Origin: Antedon mediterranea
Taxonomy: Eukaryota; Echinodermata; Crinoidea; Comatulida; Antedonidae
Direction: 5' to 3'
Length of the DNA stretch: 64,000 nucleotides
Assembly (NCBI RefSeq): GCF_964355755.1
Contig: NC_092677.1
Coordinates: 21,548,101 to 21,612,100 of the forward strand
Shown here: positions 37,731-49,730 of the stretch, piece by piece
Numbering within the stretch: position 1 is the stretch's first letter
Layout of the letters: each line of letters opens with the position of its first letter
The notes under the pieces: model-generated
What the model was told of the DNA's origin: nothing
Seen by the model: only the letters and a program-made list of their open reading frames with translations
The model's database searches: none
Program-made: the position numbers and the translations under genes

Positions 37731-39728
37731 TTGTTTTAAATAAATAAAAAAAAAAATATCCGTAGAGGTTCGAACCCACTAGTGAGAGCACTCAAACTTG
37801 AGCATTACCCGTTACGCCACAAACCAGTAGATAACCGAAGAGCTGATAATAGTCTATTTATATGAAATGAATGATCAATCAATGAAACATAATGCCATGC
37901 CACTTTGTTTCTGATTTTAAAAAAGGTCCACTTGTTTAGGCCTGACATTTACAACCCTCAAAATATCTCACTTTCAAAAACAATATTTATTTTAAATAAA
38001 AAAAAAAAAAAAAAAATATCCGTAGAGGTTCGAACCCACTAGTGAGAGCACTCAAACTTGAGCATTACCCGTTACGCCACAAACCAGTAGATAACTGAAG
38101 AGCTGATAATAGTCTATTTATATGAAATGAATGATCAATCAATGAAAAATAATGCCATGCAACTTTGTTTCTGATTTTAAAAAAGGTCCACTTGTTTAGG
38201 CCTGACATTTACAACCCTCAAAATATCTCACTTTCAAAAACAATATTTTTTTTGAATAAAAAAAAAAAAGAAAAAAAATATTCGTAGAGGTTCGAACCCA
38301 CTACTGCGAGAACTCAAACCTAAGCATTACCCGTTACGCCTCAAACCAGTAGATGACTGAAGAGCTGATAATACTCTATTTATATGAAATTAATAATAAA
38401 TCAATGAAAAATAATGCCATGCAACTTTGTTTCTGATTTTAAAAAAGGTTCACTTGTTTAGGCCTGACATTTACAACCCTAAAAATATCTCACTTTCAAA
38501 AACAATATTTATTTTAAATAAAAAAAAAAAAAAGAAACAAAATATCCGTAGAGGATCGAACCCACTAGTGAGAGCACTCAAACTTGAGTATTACCCGTTA
38601 CGCCACAAACCAGTAGATGACTGAAGAGCTGATAATACTCTATTTATATGAAATAAATAATAAATCAATGAAAAATAATGCCATGCAACTTTGTTTCTGA
38701 TTTTAAAAAAGGTCCATTTGTTTAGGCCTGACATTTACAACCCTCAAAATATCTCACTTTCAAAAACAATATTTATTTTCAATAAAAAAAAAAAAAAATA
38801 TTCGTAGAGGTTCGAACCCACTACTGCGAGAACTCAAACCTGAGCATTACCCGTTACGCCTCAAACCAGTAGATGACTGAAGAGCTGATAATACTCTATT
38901 TATATGAAATTAATAATAAATCAATGAAAAATAATGCCATGCAACTTTGTTTCTGATTTTAAAAAAGGTTCACTTGTTTAGGCCTGACATTTACAATCCT
39001 CAAAATATCTCACTTTCAAAAACAATATTTATTTTCAATTAAAAAAAAAAATAAAAATATTCGTAGAGGTTCGAACCCACTACTGCCAGAACTCAAACCG
39101 GAGCATTACCCGTTACGCCTCAAACCAGTAGATGACTGAAGAGCTGATAATACTCTATCTATATATAAATTTACGTAAGGGCAAAATTTGATAAATCGCG
39201 GTTTATTTCTAGAATTTTTACTCGATGGTATATAAAGTTGGTTCATACTTTCGGTACTGATTTTAACCACCTGATGTAACCCTGTTTACTAATTAAATTG
39301 AGTTAGATAATTAGTTATTGACGATTAAAACGAATTTAGGTTCAACGATTTGCCCCAAATAGGGGTGTTTTCCGATCGTGGTATACACTGTCTAATTGAT
39401 GTCCAACTTGAAAAATACCCGCACACAATAATACGAGGACGCTTCGCATTTTCCTATCTCTTCCTACGATAATTGTTTTTAATAGCTGAAAACCGGTTGA
39501 ACTGCTCGAGTACAGCATCATAATGTTGAAGACAGGCCGATTTTCTTTAAAAAATACTATTTTGATAGATTTAATTTACGTTTTTACAAATGTATTGATT
39601 TGCGATGAATGGAACATTCCAATCTCTCAGTCTGTAAATTTATGAGCCCTTGGAGAATAAACTTGCAATACTTTGACAATACAGTACTGCAAATACCTAT
39701 TAACCATTTTTGGTCGTCATTTGAATCG

Positions 39729-39900
39729 AACATTTCTTACTGTGAATACTGTTAGATGTAAAAAAATATATACAAACATTTCTTACTGTGAATACTGTTA
39801 GATGTAAAAAAATATATACAAATAAACTTTATTACTGTGATTATGGGTAGGCTCTACTGTTAGATATATAAACACGTAATATACAAATAAACTTTATTAC
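39729..39900 (+). repeat. Internal 46-bp tandem repeat and diverged ~65-bp repeat in the Helitron
   Basis: A 46-bp sequence beginning AACATTTCTTACTGTGAATA occurs twice in perfect tandem (39729-39774 and 39775-39820). It is followed by a looser repeat in which CAAATAAACTTTATTACTG (39819 and 39884) and CTGTTAGAT recur about 65 bp apart. Internal minisatellites of this kind are common in non-autonomous Helitrons. Copy number may vary between element copies. Confidence 0.85.
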
Positions 39901-39953
39901 TGACAGTTGCTTCTCAACGTTTGCATTAATTAATAATTACAAAAAATATAAAC

Positions 39954-39985
39954 GTCGTAGTGGTGTATCGTTACACCACTACGAC
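39954..39985. repeat. Internal 14-bp perfect hairpin in the Helitron
   Basis: GTCGTAGTGGTGTA (39954-39967) and TACACCACTACGAC (39972-39985) are exact reverse complements separated by TCGT. The structure lies about 450 bp from the 3' end, so it is not the terminal hairpin. It could be the buried end of an older element, a palindrome stabilising single-stranded intermediates, or a relic of a nested insertion. No flanking target duplication is evident. Confidence 0.85.
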
Positions 39986-40400
39986 TATGACAGTGACAGT
40001 TTTAACAAAGTATTAAATCGCAAATGTTTTACTATATTTAGTCACCGTTAGTGGTATATTATTTATAGGCCTATAAAAAATGAAAACAATATTTCGTTAC
40101 TGACATGGATAAAAAATATATTTAAAAATTGTTCCTCTTTGTACCTATCCTCTTTCCCATCCCTCAACCCTAATTGGGTTTCTTTAAATGAATAAACAAT
40201 TTGGACTCATTTTGTGGTAAGTTTCTCTTTCGGAAGTAATTCCCAGGGTGCTAATTTTGGTTGACTACATAAATCATTGTGTCTACTTATTCGTTTCTGT
40301 AAACGACAATGTATTATAGTCCTGCGGTACGTGCATTTAAAATTGCCAGATTTTTTACCCTGAAATTACTGTGTATTCGAGAACCATCTGTGGGCACGAT

Positions 40401-40437
40401 CTAGATGGTACGCGAGCGAAGCGAGCGTACCATCTAG
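40401..40437 (+). terminator. Helitron 3' terminal hairpin
   Basis: Perfect 13-bp inverted repeat CTAGATGGTACGC (40401-40413) and GCGTACCATCTAG (40425-40437) around an 11-base loop GAGCGAAGCGA. In Helitrons a 3' hairpin acts as the transposition terminator. Here the CTAG end is itself part of the right arm, mirrored by CTAG at the left arm. GC content is far above the surroundings. The GAGCGAAGCGAGC string resembles 3' ends I recall from other animal Helitrons, but I cannot check a database. Confidence 0.8.
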
Positions 40438-43400
40438 TTTATATGAAATTAATAATAAATCAATGAAAAATAATGCAATGCAACTTTGTTTCTGATTTTA
40501 AAAAAGGTTCATTTGTTTAGGCCTGTCATTTACAACCCTCAAAATATCTCACCTTCAAAAGAAATATTTATTTTCAATAAAAAAAAAAAAAAAAGAAATA
40601 TCCCTAGAGGTTCGAACCCACTACTGCGAGCACTCAAACTTGAGCATTACCCGTTACGCCTCAAACCAGTAGATGACTGAGGAGCTGATAATACTCTATT
40701 TATATGAAATGAATAATAAATCAATGAAAAATAATGCCATGCAACTTTGTTTCTGATTTTAAAAAAGGTTCACTTGTTTAGGCCTGACATTTACAACCCT
40801 AAAAATATCTCACCTTCAAAAACAATATTTATTTTCAAATAAAAAAAAAAAAAAAAAATATCCCTTGAAGTTCGAACCCACTATTGAAATCACTCAAACC
40901 TGAGCATTAAACGTTCGCCGCAAACCATTTTATGACTGAAGAGCTGATAATAGTCTATTAATATGAAATGGATGATCAATCAATGAAAAATAATGCCATG
41001 CAACTTTGTTTCTGATTTTAAAAAAGGTTCACTTGTTTAGGCCTGACAGTTGCAACCCTCAAAATATCTCACTTTCAAAAACAATATTTATTTTCAAATA
41101 AAAAAAAAAAAAAAAAAATATCCCTAGAAGTTCGAACCCACTATTGAAATCACTCAAAACTGAGCATTACCCGTTACGCCGCAAACCAGTATATAACTGA
41201 AGAGCTGATAATAGTCTATTTATATGAAATGGATGATCAACCAATGAAAAATAATGCCATGCAACTTTGTTTCTGATTTTAAAAAAGGTCCACTTGTTTA
41301 GGCCTGACATTTACAACCCTCAAAATATCTCACTTTCAAAAACAATATTTATTTTCAATTTAAAAAAAAAAAAATCCTTAGAGGTTCGAACCCACTACTG
41401 AAAGCACTCAAACCTGAGCATTACCCGTTACGCCACAAACCAGTAGATGACTGCGGAGCTGATAATAGTCCATTTATATGAAATGAATGATCAATCAATG
41501 AAAAATAATGCCATGCAACTTTGTTTCTGATTTTAAAAAAGGTCCACTTGTTTAGGCCTGACATTTACAACCCTCAAAATATCTCACTTTCAAAAACAAT
41601 ATTTATTTTCAATAAAAAAAAAAAAAAAAAAAAAAATATTCGTAGAGGTTCGAACCCACTACTCCGAGAACTCAAACCTGAGCATTACCCGTTACGCCTC
41701 AAACCAGTAGATGACTGAAGAGCTGATATAACAGTCTATTTATATGAAATGAATGATCCATCAATGTAAAATGATGTTATGCAACTTTGTTTCTGATTTT
41801 AAAAAAAGGTCCACTTGGTTAGGCTTGACATTTAAAACCCTCAAAATATCTCACTTTCAAAAACCATATTTATTTTCAATTTAAAAAAAAAGAAAAAAAA
41901 GATCCCTTGAGGTTCGACCCACTACTCAGAGCACTCAAACCTGAGCATTACCCGTTACGCCACAAACCAGTAGATAACTGAAGAGCTGATAATAGTCTAT
42001 TTATATGAAATGAATGATCAATCAATGAAAAATAATGCCATGCAACTTTGTTTCTGATTTTAAAAAGGTCCACTTGTTTAGGCCTGACATTTACAACCCT
42101 CAAAATATCTCACTTTCAAAAACAATATTTTTTTCAATAAAAAAAAAAAGAAAAAAAATATTCGTAGAGGTTCGAACCCACTACTGCGAGAACTCAAACC
42201 TGAGCATTACCCGTTACGCCTCAAACCAGTAGATGACTGAAGAGCTGATAATACTCTATTTATATGAAATTAATAATAAATCAATGAAAAATAATGCCAT
42301 GCAACTTTGTTTCTGATTTTAAAAAAGGTCCACTTGTTTAGGCCTGACATTTACAACCCTCAAAATATCTCACTTTCAAAAACAATATTTATTTTAAATA
42401 AAAAAAAAAGAAAGAAACCAAATATCCGTAGAGGTTCGAACCCACTAGTGAGAGCACTCAAACTTGAGCATTACCCGTTACGCCACAAACCAGTAGATGA
42501 CTGAAGAGCTGATAATACTCTATTTATATGAAATGAATGATCAATCAATGAAAAATAATGCCATCCAACTTTGTTTCTGATTTTAAAAAAGGTCCACTTG
42601 TTTAGGCCTGACATTTACAACCCTCAAAATATCTCACTTTCAAAAACAATATTTATTTTAAACAAAAAAAAAAAAAAAAAAAATATTCGTAGAGGTTCGA
42701 ACCCACTACTGCGAGAACTCAAACCTGAGCATTACCCGTTACGCCTCAAACCAGTAGATGACTGAAGAGCTGATAATACTCTATTTATATGAAATTAATA
42801 ATAAATCAATGAAAAATAATGCCATGCAACTTTGTTTCTGATTTTAAAAAAGGTTCACTTGTTTAGGCCTGACATTTACAACCCTCAAAATATCTCACTT
42901 TCAAAAACAATATTTATTTTAAATAAAAAAAAAAAAAGAAACAAAATATCCGTAGAGGATCGAACCCACTAGTGAGAGCACTCAAACTTGAGCATTACCC
43001 GTTACGCCACAAACCAGTAGATGACTGAAGAGCTGATAATACTCTATTTATATGAAATAAATAATAAATCAATGAAAAATAATGCCATGCAACTTTGTTT
43101 CTGATTTTAAAAAAGGTCCACTTGTTTAGGCCTGACATTTACAATCCTCAAAATATCTCACTTTCAAAAACAATATTTATTTTCAATAAAAAAAAAAAAA
43201 AAAAAAAATATTCGTAGAGGTTCGAACCCACTACTGCCAGAACTCAAACCGGAGCATTACCCGTTACGCCTCAAACCAGTAGATGACTGAAGAGCTGATA
43301 ATACTCTATTTATATGAAATTAATAATAAATCAATGAAAAATAATGCAATGCAACTTTGTTTCTGATTTTAAAAAAGGTTCATTTGTTTAGGCCTGTCAT

Positions 43401-46400
43401 TTACAACCCTCAAAATATCTCACCTTCAAAAAAAATATTTATTTTCAATAAAAAAAAAAAGAAAAGAAATATCCCTAGAGCTTCGAACCCACTACTGCGA
43501 GCACTCAAACTTGAGCATTACCCGTTACGCCTCAAACCAGTAGATGACTGAAGAGCTGATAATACTCTATTTATATGAAATGAATAATAAATCAATGAAA
43601 AATAATGCCATGCAACTTTGTTTCTGATTTTAAAAAAGGTTCACTTGTTTAGGCCTGACATTTACAACCCTAAAAATATCTCACCTTCAAAAACAATATT
43701 TATTTTCAAATAAAAAAAAAAGAAAAAAAATATCCCTAGAAGTTCGAACCCACTATTGAAATCACTCAAACCTGAGCATTAACCGTTCGCCGCAAACCAT
43801 TTTATGACTGAAGAGCTGATAATAGTCTATTAATATGAAATGGATGATCAATCAATGAAAAATAATGCCATGCAACTTTGTTTCTGATTTTAAAAAAGGT
43901 TCACTTGTTTAGGCCTGACAGTTGCAACCCTCAAAATATCTCACTTTCAAAAACAATATTTATTTTCAATTAAAAAAAAAAGAAAAAAAAAATACCCGTA
44001 TAGGTTCGAACCCACTACTGAGAGCACTCAAACCTGAGCATTACACGTTACCCCACAAACCAGTTAATGACTGAGGAGCTGATAATAGTCTATATATATG
44101 AAATGAATGATCAATCAATGAAAAATAATGCCATGCAACTTTGTTTCTGATTGAAAAAAATGTTCACTTGTTTAGGCCTGACATTTACAACCCTCAAAAT
44201 ATCTCACTTTCAAAAACAATATTTATTTTCAAATAAAAAAAAAAAAAAATATCTCTAGAAGTTCGAACCCACTATTGAAATCACTCAAAACTGAGCATTA
44301 CCCGTTACGCCGCAAACCAGTATATAACTGAAGAGCTGATAATAGTCTATTTATTTTAAATGGATGATCAACCAATGAAAAATAATGCCATGCAACTTTG
44401 TTTCTGATTTTAAAAAAGGTCCACTTGTTTAGGCCTGTCATTTACAACCCTCAAAATATCTCACCTTCAAAAAAATATTTATTTTCAATAAAAAAAAAAA
44501 GAAAAGAAATATCCCTAGAGGTTCGAACCCACTACTGCGAGCACTCAAACTTGAGCATTACCCGTTACGCCTCAAACCAGTAGATGACTGAAGAGCTGAT
44601 AATACTCTATTTATATGAAATGAATAATAAATCAATCAAAAATAATGCCATGCAACTTTGTTTCTGATTTTAAAAAAGGTTCACTTGTTTAGGCCTGACA
44701 TTTACAACCCTCAAAATATCTCACCTTCAAAAACAATATTTATTTTCAAATAAAAAAAAAAGAAAAAAAATATCCCTAGAAGTTTGAACCCACTATTGAA
44801 ATCACTCAAACCTGAGCATTACCCGTTCGCCGCAAACCATTTTATGACTGAAGAGCTGATAATAGTCTATTTATATGAAATGGATGATCAATCAATGAAA
44901 AATAATGCCATGCAACTTTGTTTCTGATTTTAAAAAAGGTTCACTTGTTTAGGCCTGACAGTTGCAACCCTAAAAATATCTCACTTTCAAAAACAATATT
45001 TATTTTCAAATAAAAAAAAAAAAAAAAAAATATCCCTAGAAGTTCGAACCCACTATTGAAATCACTCAAAACTGAGCATTACCCGTTACGCCGAAAACCA
45101 GTATATAACTGAAGAGCTGATAATAGTCTATTTATATGAAATGGATGATCAACCAATGAAAAATAATGCCATGCAACTTTGTTTCTGATTTTAAAAAAGG
45201 TCCACTTGTTTAGGCCTGACATTTACAACCCTCAAAATATCTCGCTTTCAAAAACAATATTTATTTTCAAAAAAAAAAAAAGAAAAAAAATATTCGTAGA
45301 GGTTCGAACCCACTACTGCGAGAACTCAAACCTGAGCACTACCTGTTACGCCACAAACCAGTAGATGACTGAAGAGCTGATAACAGTCTATTGATATGAA
45401 ATGAATGATCCATCAATGTAAAATGATGTTATGCAACTTTGTTTCTGATTTTTTAAAAAGGTCCACTTGGTTAGGCTTGACATTTAAAACCCTCAAAATA
45501 TCTCACTTTCAAAAACCATATTTATTTTCAATTTAAAAAAAAAGAAAAAAAATATCCCTTGAGGTTCGACCCACTACTCAGAGCACTCACACCTGAGCAT
45601 TACCCGCTACGCCACAAACCAGTAGATGACTTAAGTGCTGATAATAGTCTATTTATATGAAATGAATTATCAATCAATGAAAAATAATGCCATGCAACTT
45701 TGTTTCTGATTTAAAAAAAGGTCCACTTGTTTAGGCCTGACATTTACAACCCTCAAAATATCTCACTTTCAAAAACAATATTTTTTTCAATAAAAAAAAA
45801 AAGAAAAAAAATATTCGTAGAGGTTCGAACCCACTACTGCGAGAACTCAAACCTGAGCATTACCCGTTACGCCTCAAACCAGTAGATGACTGATGAGCTG
45901 ATAATACTCTATTTATATGAAATTAATAATAAATCAATGAAAAATAATGCCATGCAACTTTGTTTCTGATTTTAAAAAAGGTCCACTTGTTTAGGCCTGA
46001 CATTTACAACCCTCAAAATATCTCACTTTCAAAAACAATATTTATTTTAAATAAAAAAAGAAAAAGAAACAAAATATCCGTAGAGGTTCGAACCCACTTG
46101 TGAGAGCACTCAAACTTGAGCATTACCCGTTACGCCACAAACCAGTAGATGACTGAAGAGCTGACAATACTCTATTTATATGAAATGAATGATCAATCAA
46201 TGAAAAATAATGCCATGCAACTTTGTTTCTGATTTTAAAAAAGGTCCACTTGTTTAGGCCTGACATTTACAACCCTCAAAATATCTCACTTTCAAAAACA
46301 ATATTTTTTTCAATAAAAAAAAAAAAGAAAACAAATATTCGTAGAGGTTCGAACCCACTACTGCGAGAACTCAAACCTGAGCATTACCCGTTACGCCTCA

Positions 46401-46879
46401 AACCAGTAGATGACTGAAGAGCTGATAACACTCTATTTATATGAAATTAATAATAAATCAATGAAAAATAATGCCATGCAACCTTGTTTCTGATTTTAAA
46501 AAAGGTTCACTTGTTTAGGCCTGACATTTACAACCCTCAAAATATCTCACTTTCAAAAACAATATTTATTTTCAATAAAAAAAAAAAAATAAAAAAATAT
46601 TCGTAGAGGTTCGAACCCACTACTGCGAGAACTCAAACCTGAGCATTACCCGTTACGCCTCAAACCAGTAGATGACTGAAGAGCTGATATAACAGTCTAT
46701 TTATATGAAATGAATGATCCATCAATGTAAAATGATGTTATGCAACTTTGTTTCTGATTTTAAAAAAAGGTCCACTTGGTTAGGCTTGACATTTAAAACC
46801 CTCAAAATATCTCACTTTCAAAAACCATATTTATTTTCAATTTAAAAAAAAAGAAAAAAAATATCCCTTGAGGTTCGAC

Positions 46880-49730
46880 CCCACTATTGCGAGAACTCAA
46901 ACCTGAGCATTACCCGTTACGCCTCAAAGCAGTAGATGACTGAAGAGCTGATAATACTCTATTTATATGAAATTAATAATAAATCAATGAAAAATAATGC
47001 CATGCAACTTTGTTTCTGATTTTAAAAAAGGTCCACTTGTTTAGGCCTGACATTTACAACCCTAAAAATATCTCATTTTCAAAAAAAATATTTATTTTCA
47101 ATAAGAAAAAAAAAAGGAATATCCCTAGAGGTTGGAACCCGCTACTGAGAGCACTCAAACCTGGGTATTACCCGTTACGCCACAAACCAGTAGATAACTG
47201 AAGAGCTGATAATAGTCTATTTATATGGAATTAATGATCAATCAATGAAAAATAATGCCATGCAACTTTGTTTCTGATTTTAAAAAAGGTCCACTTGTTT
47301 AGGCCTGACATTTACAACCCTCAAAATATCTCACTTTCAAAAACAATATTTTTTTCAATAAAAAAAAAAAAAATAAAAAAAATATTCGTGGAGGTTCGAA
47401 CCCACTACTGCGAGAACTCAAACCTGAGCATTACCCGTTACGCCTCAAACCAGTAGATGACTGAAGAGCTGATAATACTCTATTTATATGAAATTAATAA
47501 TAAATAAATGAAAAATAATGCCATGCAACTTTGTTTCTGATTTTAAAAAAGGTTCACTTGTTTAGGCCTGACATTTACAACCCTCAAAATATCTCACTTT
47601 CAAAAACAATATTTGTTTTAAATAAATAAAAAAAAAAATATCCGTAGAGGTTCGAACCCACTAGTGAGAGCACTCAAACTTGAGCATTACCCGTTACGCC
47701 ACAAACCAGTAGATAACCGAAGATCTGATAATAGTCTATTTATATGAAATGAATGATCAATCAATGAAACATAATGCCATGCCACTTTGTTTCTGATTTT
47801 AAAAAAGGTCCACTTGTTTAGGCCTGACATTTACAACCCTCAAAATATCTCACTTTCAAAAACAATATTTATTTTAAATAAAAAAAAAAAAAAAATATCC
47901 GTAGAGGTTCGAACCCACTAGTGAGAGCACTCAAACTTGAGCATTACCCGTTACGCCACAAACCAGTAGATAACTGAAGAGCTGATAATAGTCTATTTAT
48001 ATGAAATGAATGATCAATCAATGAAAAATAATGCCATGCAACTTTGTTTCTGATTTTAAAAAAGGTCCACTTGTTTAGGCCTGACATTTACAACCCTCAA
48101 AATATCTCACTTTCAAAAACAATATTTTTTTTGAATAAAAAAAAAAAAGAAAAAAAATATTCGTAGAGGTTCGAACCCACTACTGCGAGAACTCAAACCT
48201 AAGCATTACCCGTTACGCCTCAAACCAGTAGATGACTGAAGAGCTGATAATACTCTATTTATATGAAATTAATAATAAATCAATGAAAAATAATGCCATG
48301 CAACTTTGTTTCTGATTTTAAAAAAGGTTCACTTGTTTAGGCCTGACATTTACAACCCTCAAAATATCTCACTTTCAAAAACAATATTTATTTTAAATAA
48401 AAAAAAAAAAAGAAACAAAATATCCGTAGAGGATCGAACCCACTAGTGAGAGCACTCAAACTTGAATATTAACCGTTACGCCACAAACCAGTAGATGACT
48501 GAAGAGCTGATAATACTCTATTTATATGAAATAAATAATAAATCAATGAAAAATAATGCCATGCAACTTTGTTTCTGATTTTAAAAAAGGTCCACTTGTT
48601 TAGGCCTGACATTTACAACCTTCAAAATATCTCACTTTCAAAAACAATATTTATTTTCAATAAAAAAAAAATAAAAAAATATTCGTAGAGGTTCGAACCC
48701 ACTACTGCGAGAACTCAAACCTGAGCATTACCCGTTACGCCTCAAACCAGTAGATGACTGAAGAGCTGATAATACTCTATTTATATGAAATTAATAATAA
48801 ATCAATGAAAAATAATGCCATGCAACTTTGTTTCTGATTTTAAAAAAGGTTCACTTGTTTAGGCCTGACATTTACAATCCTCAAAAGATCTCACTTTCAA
48901 AAACAATATTTATTTTCAATTAAAAAAAAAATAAAAATATTCGTAGAGGTTCGAACCCACTACTGCCAGAACTCAAACCGGAGCATTACCCGTTACGCCT
49001 CAAACCAGTAGATGACTGAAGAGCTGATAATACTCTATTTATATGAAATAAATAATAAATCAATGAAAAATAATGCAATGCAACTTTGTTTCTGATTTTA
49101 AAAAAGGTTCATTTGTTTAGGCCTGTCATTTACAACCCTCAAAATATCTCACCTTCAAAAGAAATATTTATTTTCAATAAAAAAAAAAAAAAAGAAATAT
49201 CCCTAGAGGTTCGAACCCACTACTGCGAGCACTCAAACTTGAGCATTACCCGTTACGCCTCAAAGCAGTAGATGACTGAGGAGCTGATAATACTCTATTT
49301 ATATGAAATGAATAATAAATCAATGAAAAATAATGCCATGCAACTTTGTTTCTGATTTTAAAAAAGGTTCACTTGTTTAGGCCTGACATTTACAACCCTA
49401 AAAATATCTCACCTTCAAAAACAATATTTATTTTCAAATAAAAAAAAAAAGAAAAAAAATATCCCTAGAAGTTCGAACCCACTATTGAAATCACTCAAAC
49501 CTGAGCATTAACCGTTCGCCGCAAACCATTTTATGACTGAAGAGCTGATAATAGTCTATTAATATGAAATGGATGATCAATCAATGAAAAATAATGCCAT
49601 GCAACTTTGTTTCTGATTTTAAAAAAGGTTCACTTGTTTAGGCCTGACAGTTGCAACCCTCAAAATATCTCACTTTCAAAAACAATATTTATTTTCAATT
49701 AAAAAAAAAAGAAAAAAAATATCCCTAGAG
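46880..49730. repeat. Satellite B block paralogous to the Helitron-bearing block, insertion-free
   Basis: This block matches about 37000-39157 at an offset near 9880 bp and 40438-41090 at an offset of 8600 bp. The difference is 1280 bp, the size of the Helitron-like insertion. Linked markers include TTTGTTTTAAATAAATAAA (37732 and 47613), GATCTGATAATAG / AACATAATGCCATGCC units (near 37850 and 47722), CTGCCAGAACTCAAACCGG (near 39082 and 48963) and CCTTCAAAAGAAATATTT (near 40552 and 49152). It shows what the locus looked like before insertion; the uninterrupted target lies at 49037/49038. Confidence 0.85.
49030..49046. other. Empty Helitron target site (paralogue 1)
   Basis: Sequence ATACTCTA|TTTATATG at 49030-49045 is the uninterrupted counterpart of the site split at 39157/39158 and 40437/40438. 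The flanking units on both sides share rare variants with those around the Helitron, which makes this a true paralogous empty site and not just any satellite B unit. A second site with the same left and right markers lies at 43308/43309. Confidence 0.85.

Larger units (their letters stand above)
20216..39157 (-). repeat. Satellite B array, left part (~260-bp tRNA-like units)
   Basis: Head-to-tail units of about 255-264 bp. Length varies mainly in an A-tract. In plus-strand order a unit shows AATGCCATGCAACTTTGTTT, then CACTTGTTTAGGCCTGACAT, then CAATATTTATTTTCAA, an A-tract of about 8-24, AGAGGTTCGAACCCACTA, GCATTACCCGTTACGCCAC, AAACCAGTAGATGACTGAAG and CTATTTATATGAAATGAATG. Strand is given as minus because the A box, B box, TATA box and T-tract order reads that way. 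Subfamilies differ at the B box (GGTTCGAACCC, GGTTGGAACCC, GGTTCGACCC, AAGTTCGAACCC, GGATCGAACCC). No protein gene lies in the interval. The recurrent 61-65-codon frames start at TTG in the repeat itself and end in the tRNA-like part. Confidence 0.96.
39158..40437 (+). mobile_element. Non-autonomous Helitron-like element (1280 bp)
   Basis: The element starts with TC (TCTATATATAAATTTACG) and ends with CTAG, a CTRR terminus, directly after a GC-rich hairpin. It sits between A and T of the satellite B target CTA|TTTATATG, with no target-site duplication. All of this is the structural signature of rolling-circle Helitrons. Two insertion-free paralogous sites in the window (43308/43309 and 49037/49038) confirm both boundaries. 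No Rep or helicase frame is present, so any movement would need proteins supplied elsewhere. The interior is unrelated to either satellite and I recognise no captured gene. Unlike the common arrangement, the terminal hairpin reaches the very last base and does not stop about ten bases short, so a Helitron variant is possible. Confidence 0.85.

Noticed and set aside
39158-40437. DDE transposon or MITE with terminal inverted repeats
   Set aside because: The ends are not inverted repeats of each other and there is no target-site duplication; the paralogous empty sites show a clean A|T insertion.
39158-40437. Captured host gene or Rep/helicase fragment in the Helitron
   Set aside because: No long open frame or recognisable motif. 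The interior is AT-rich with small internal repeats.
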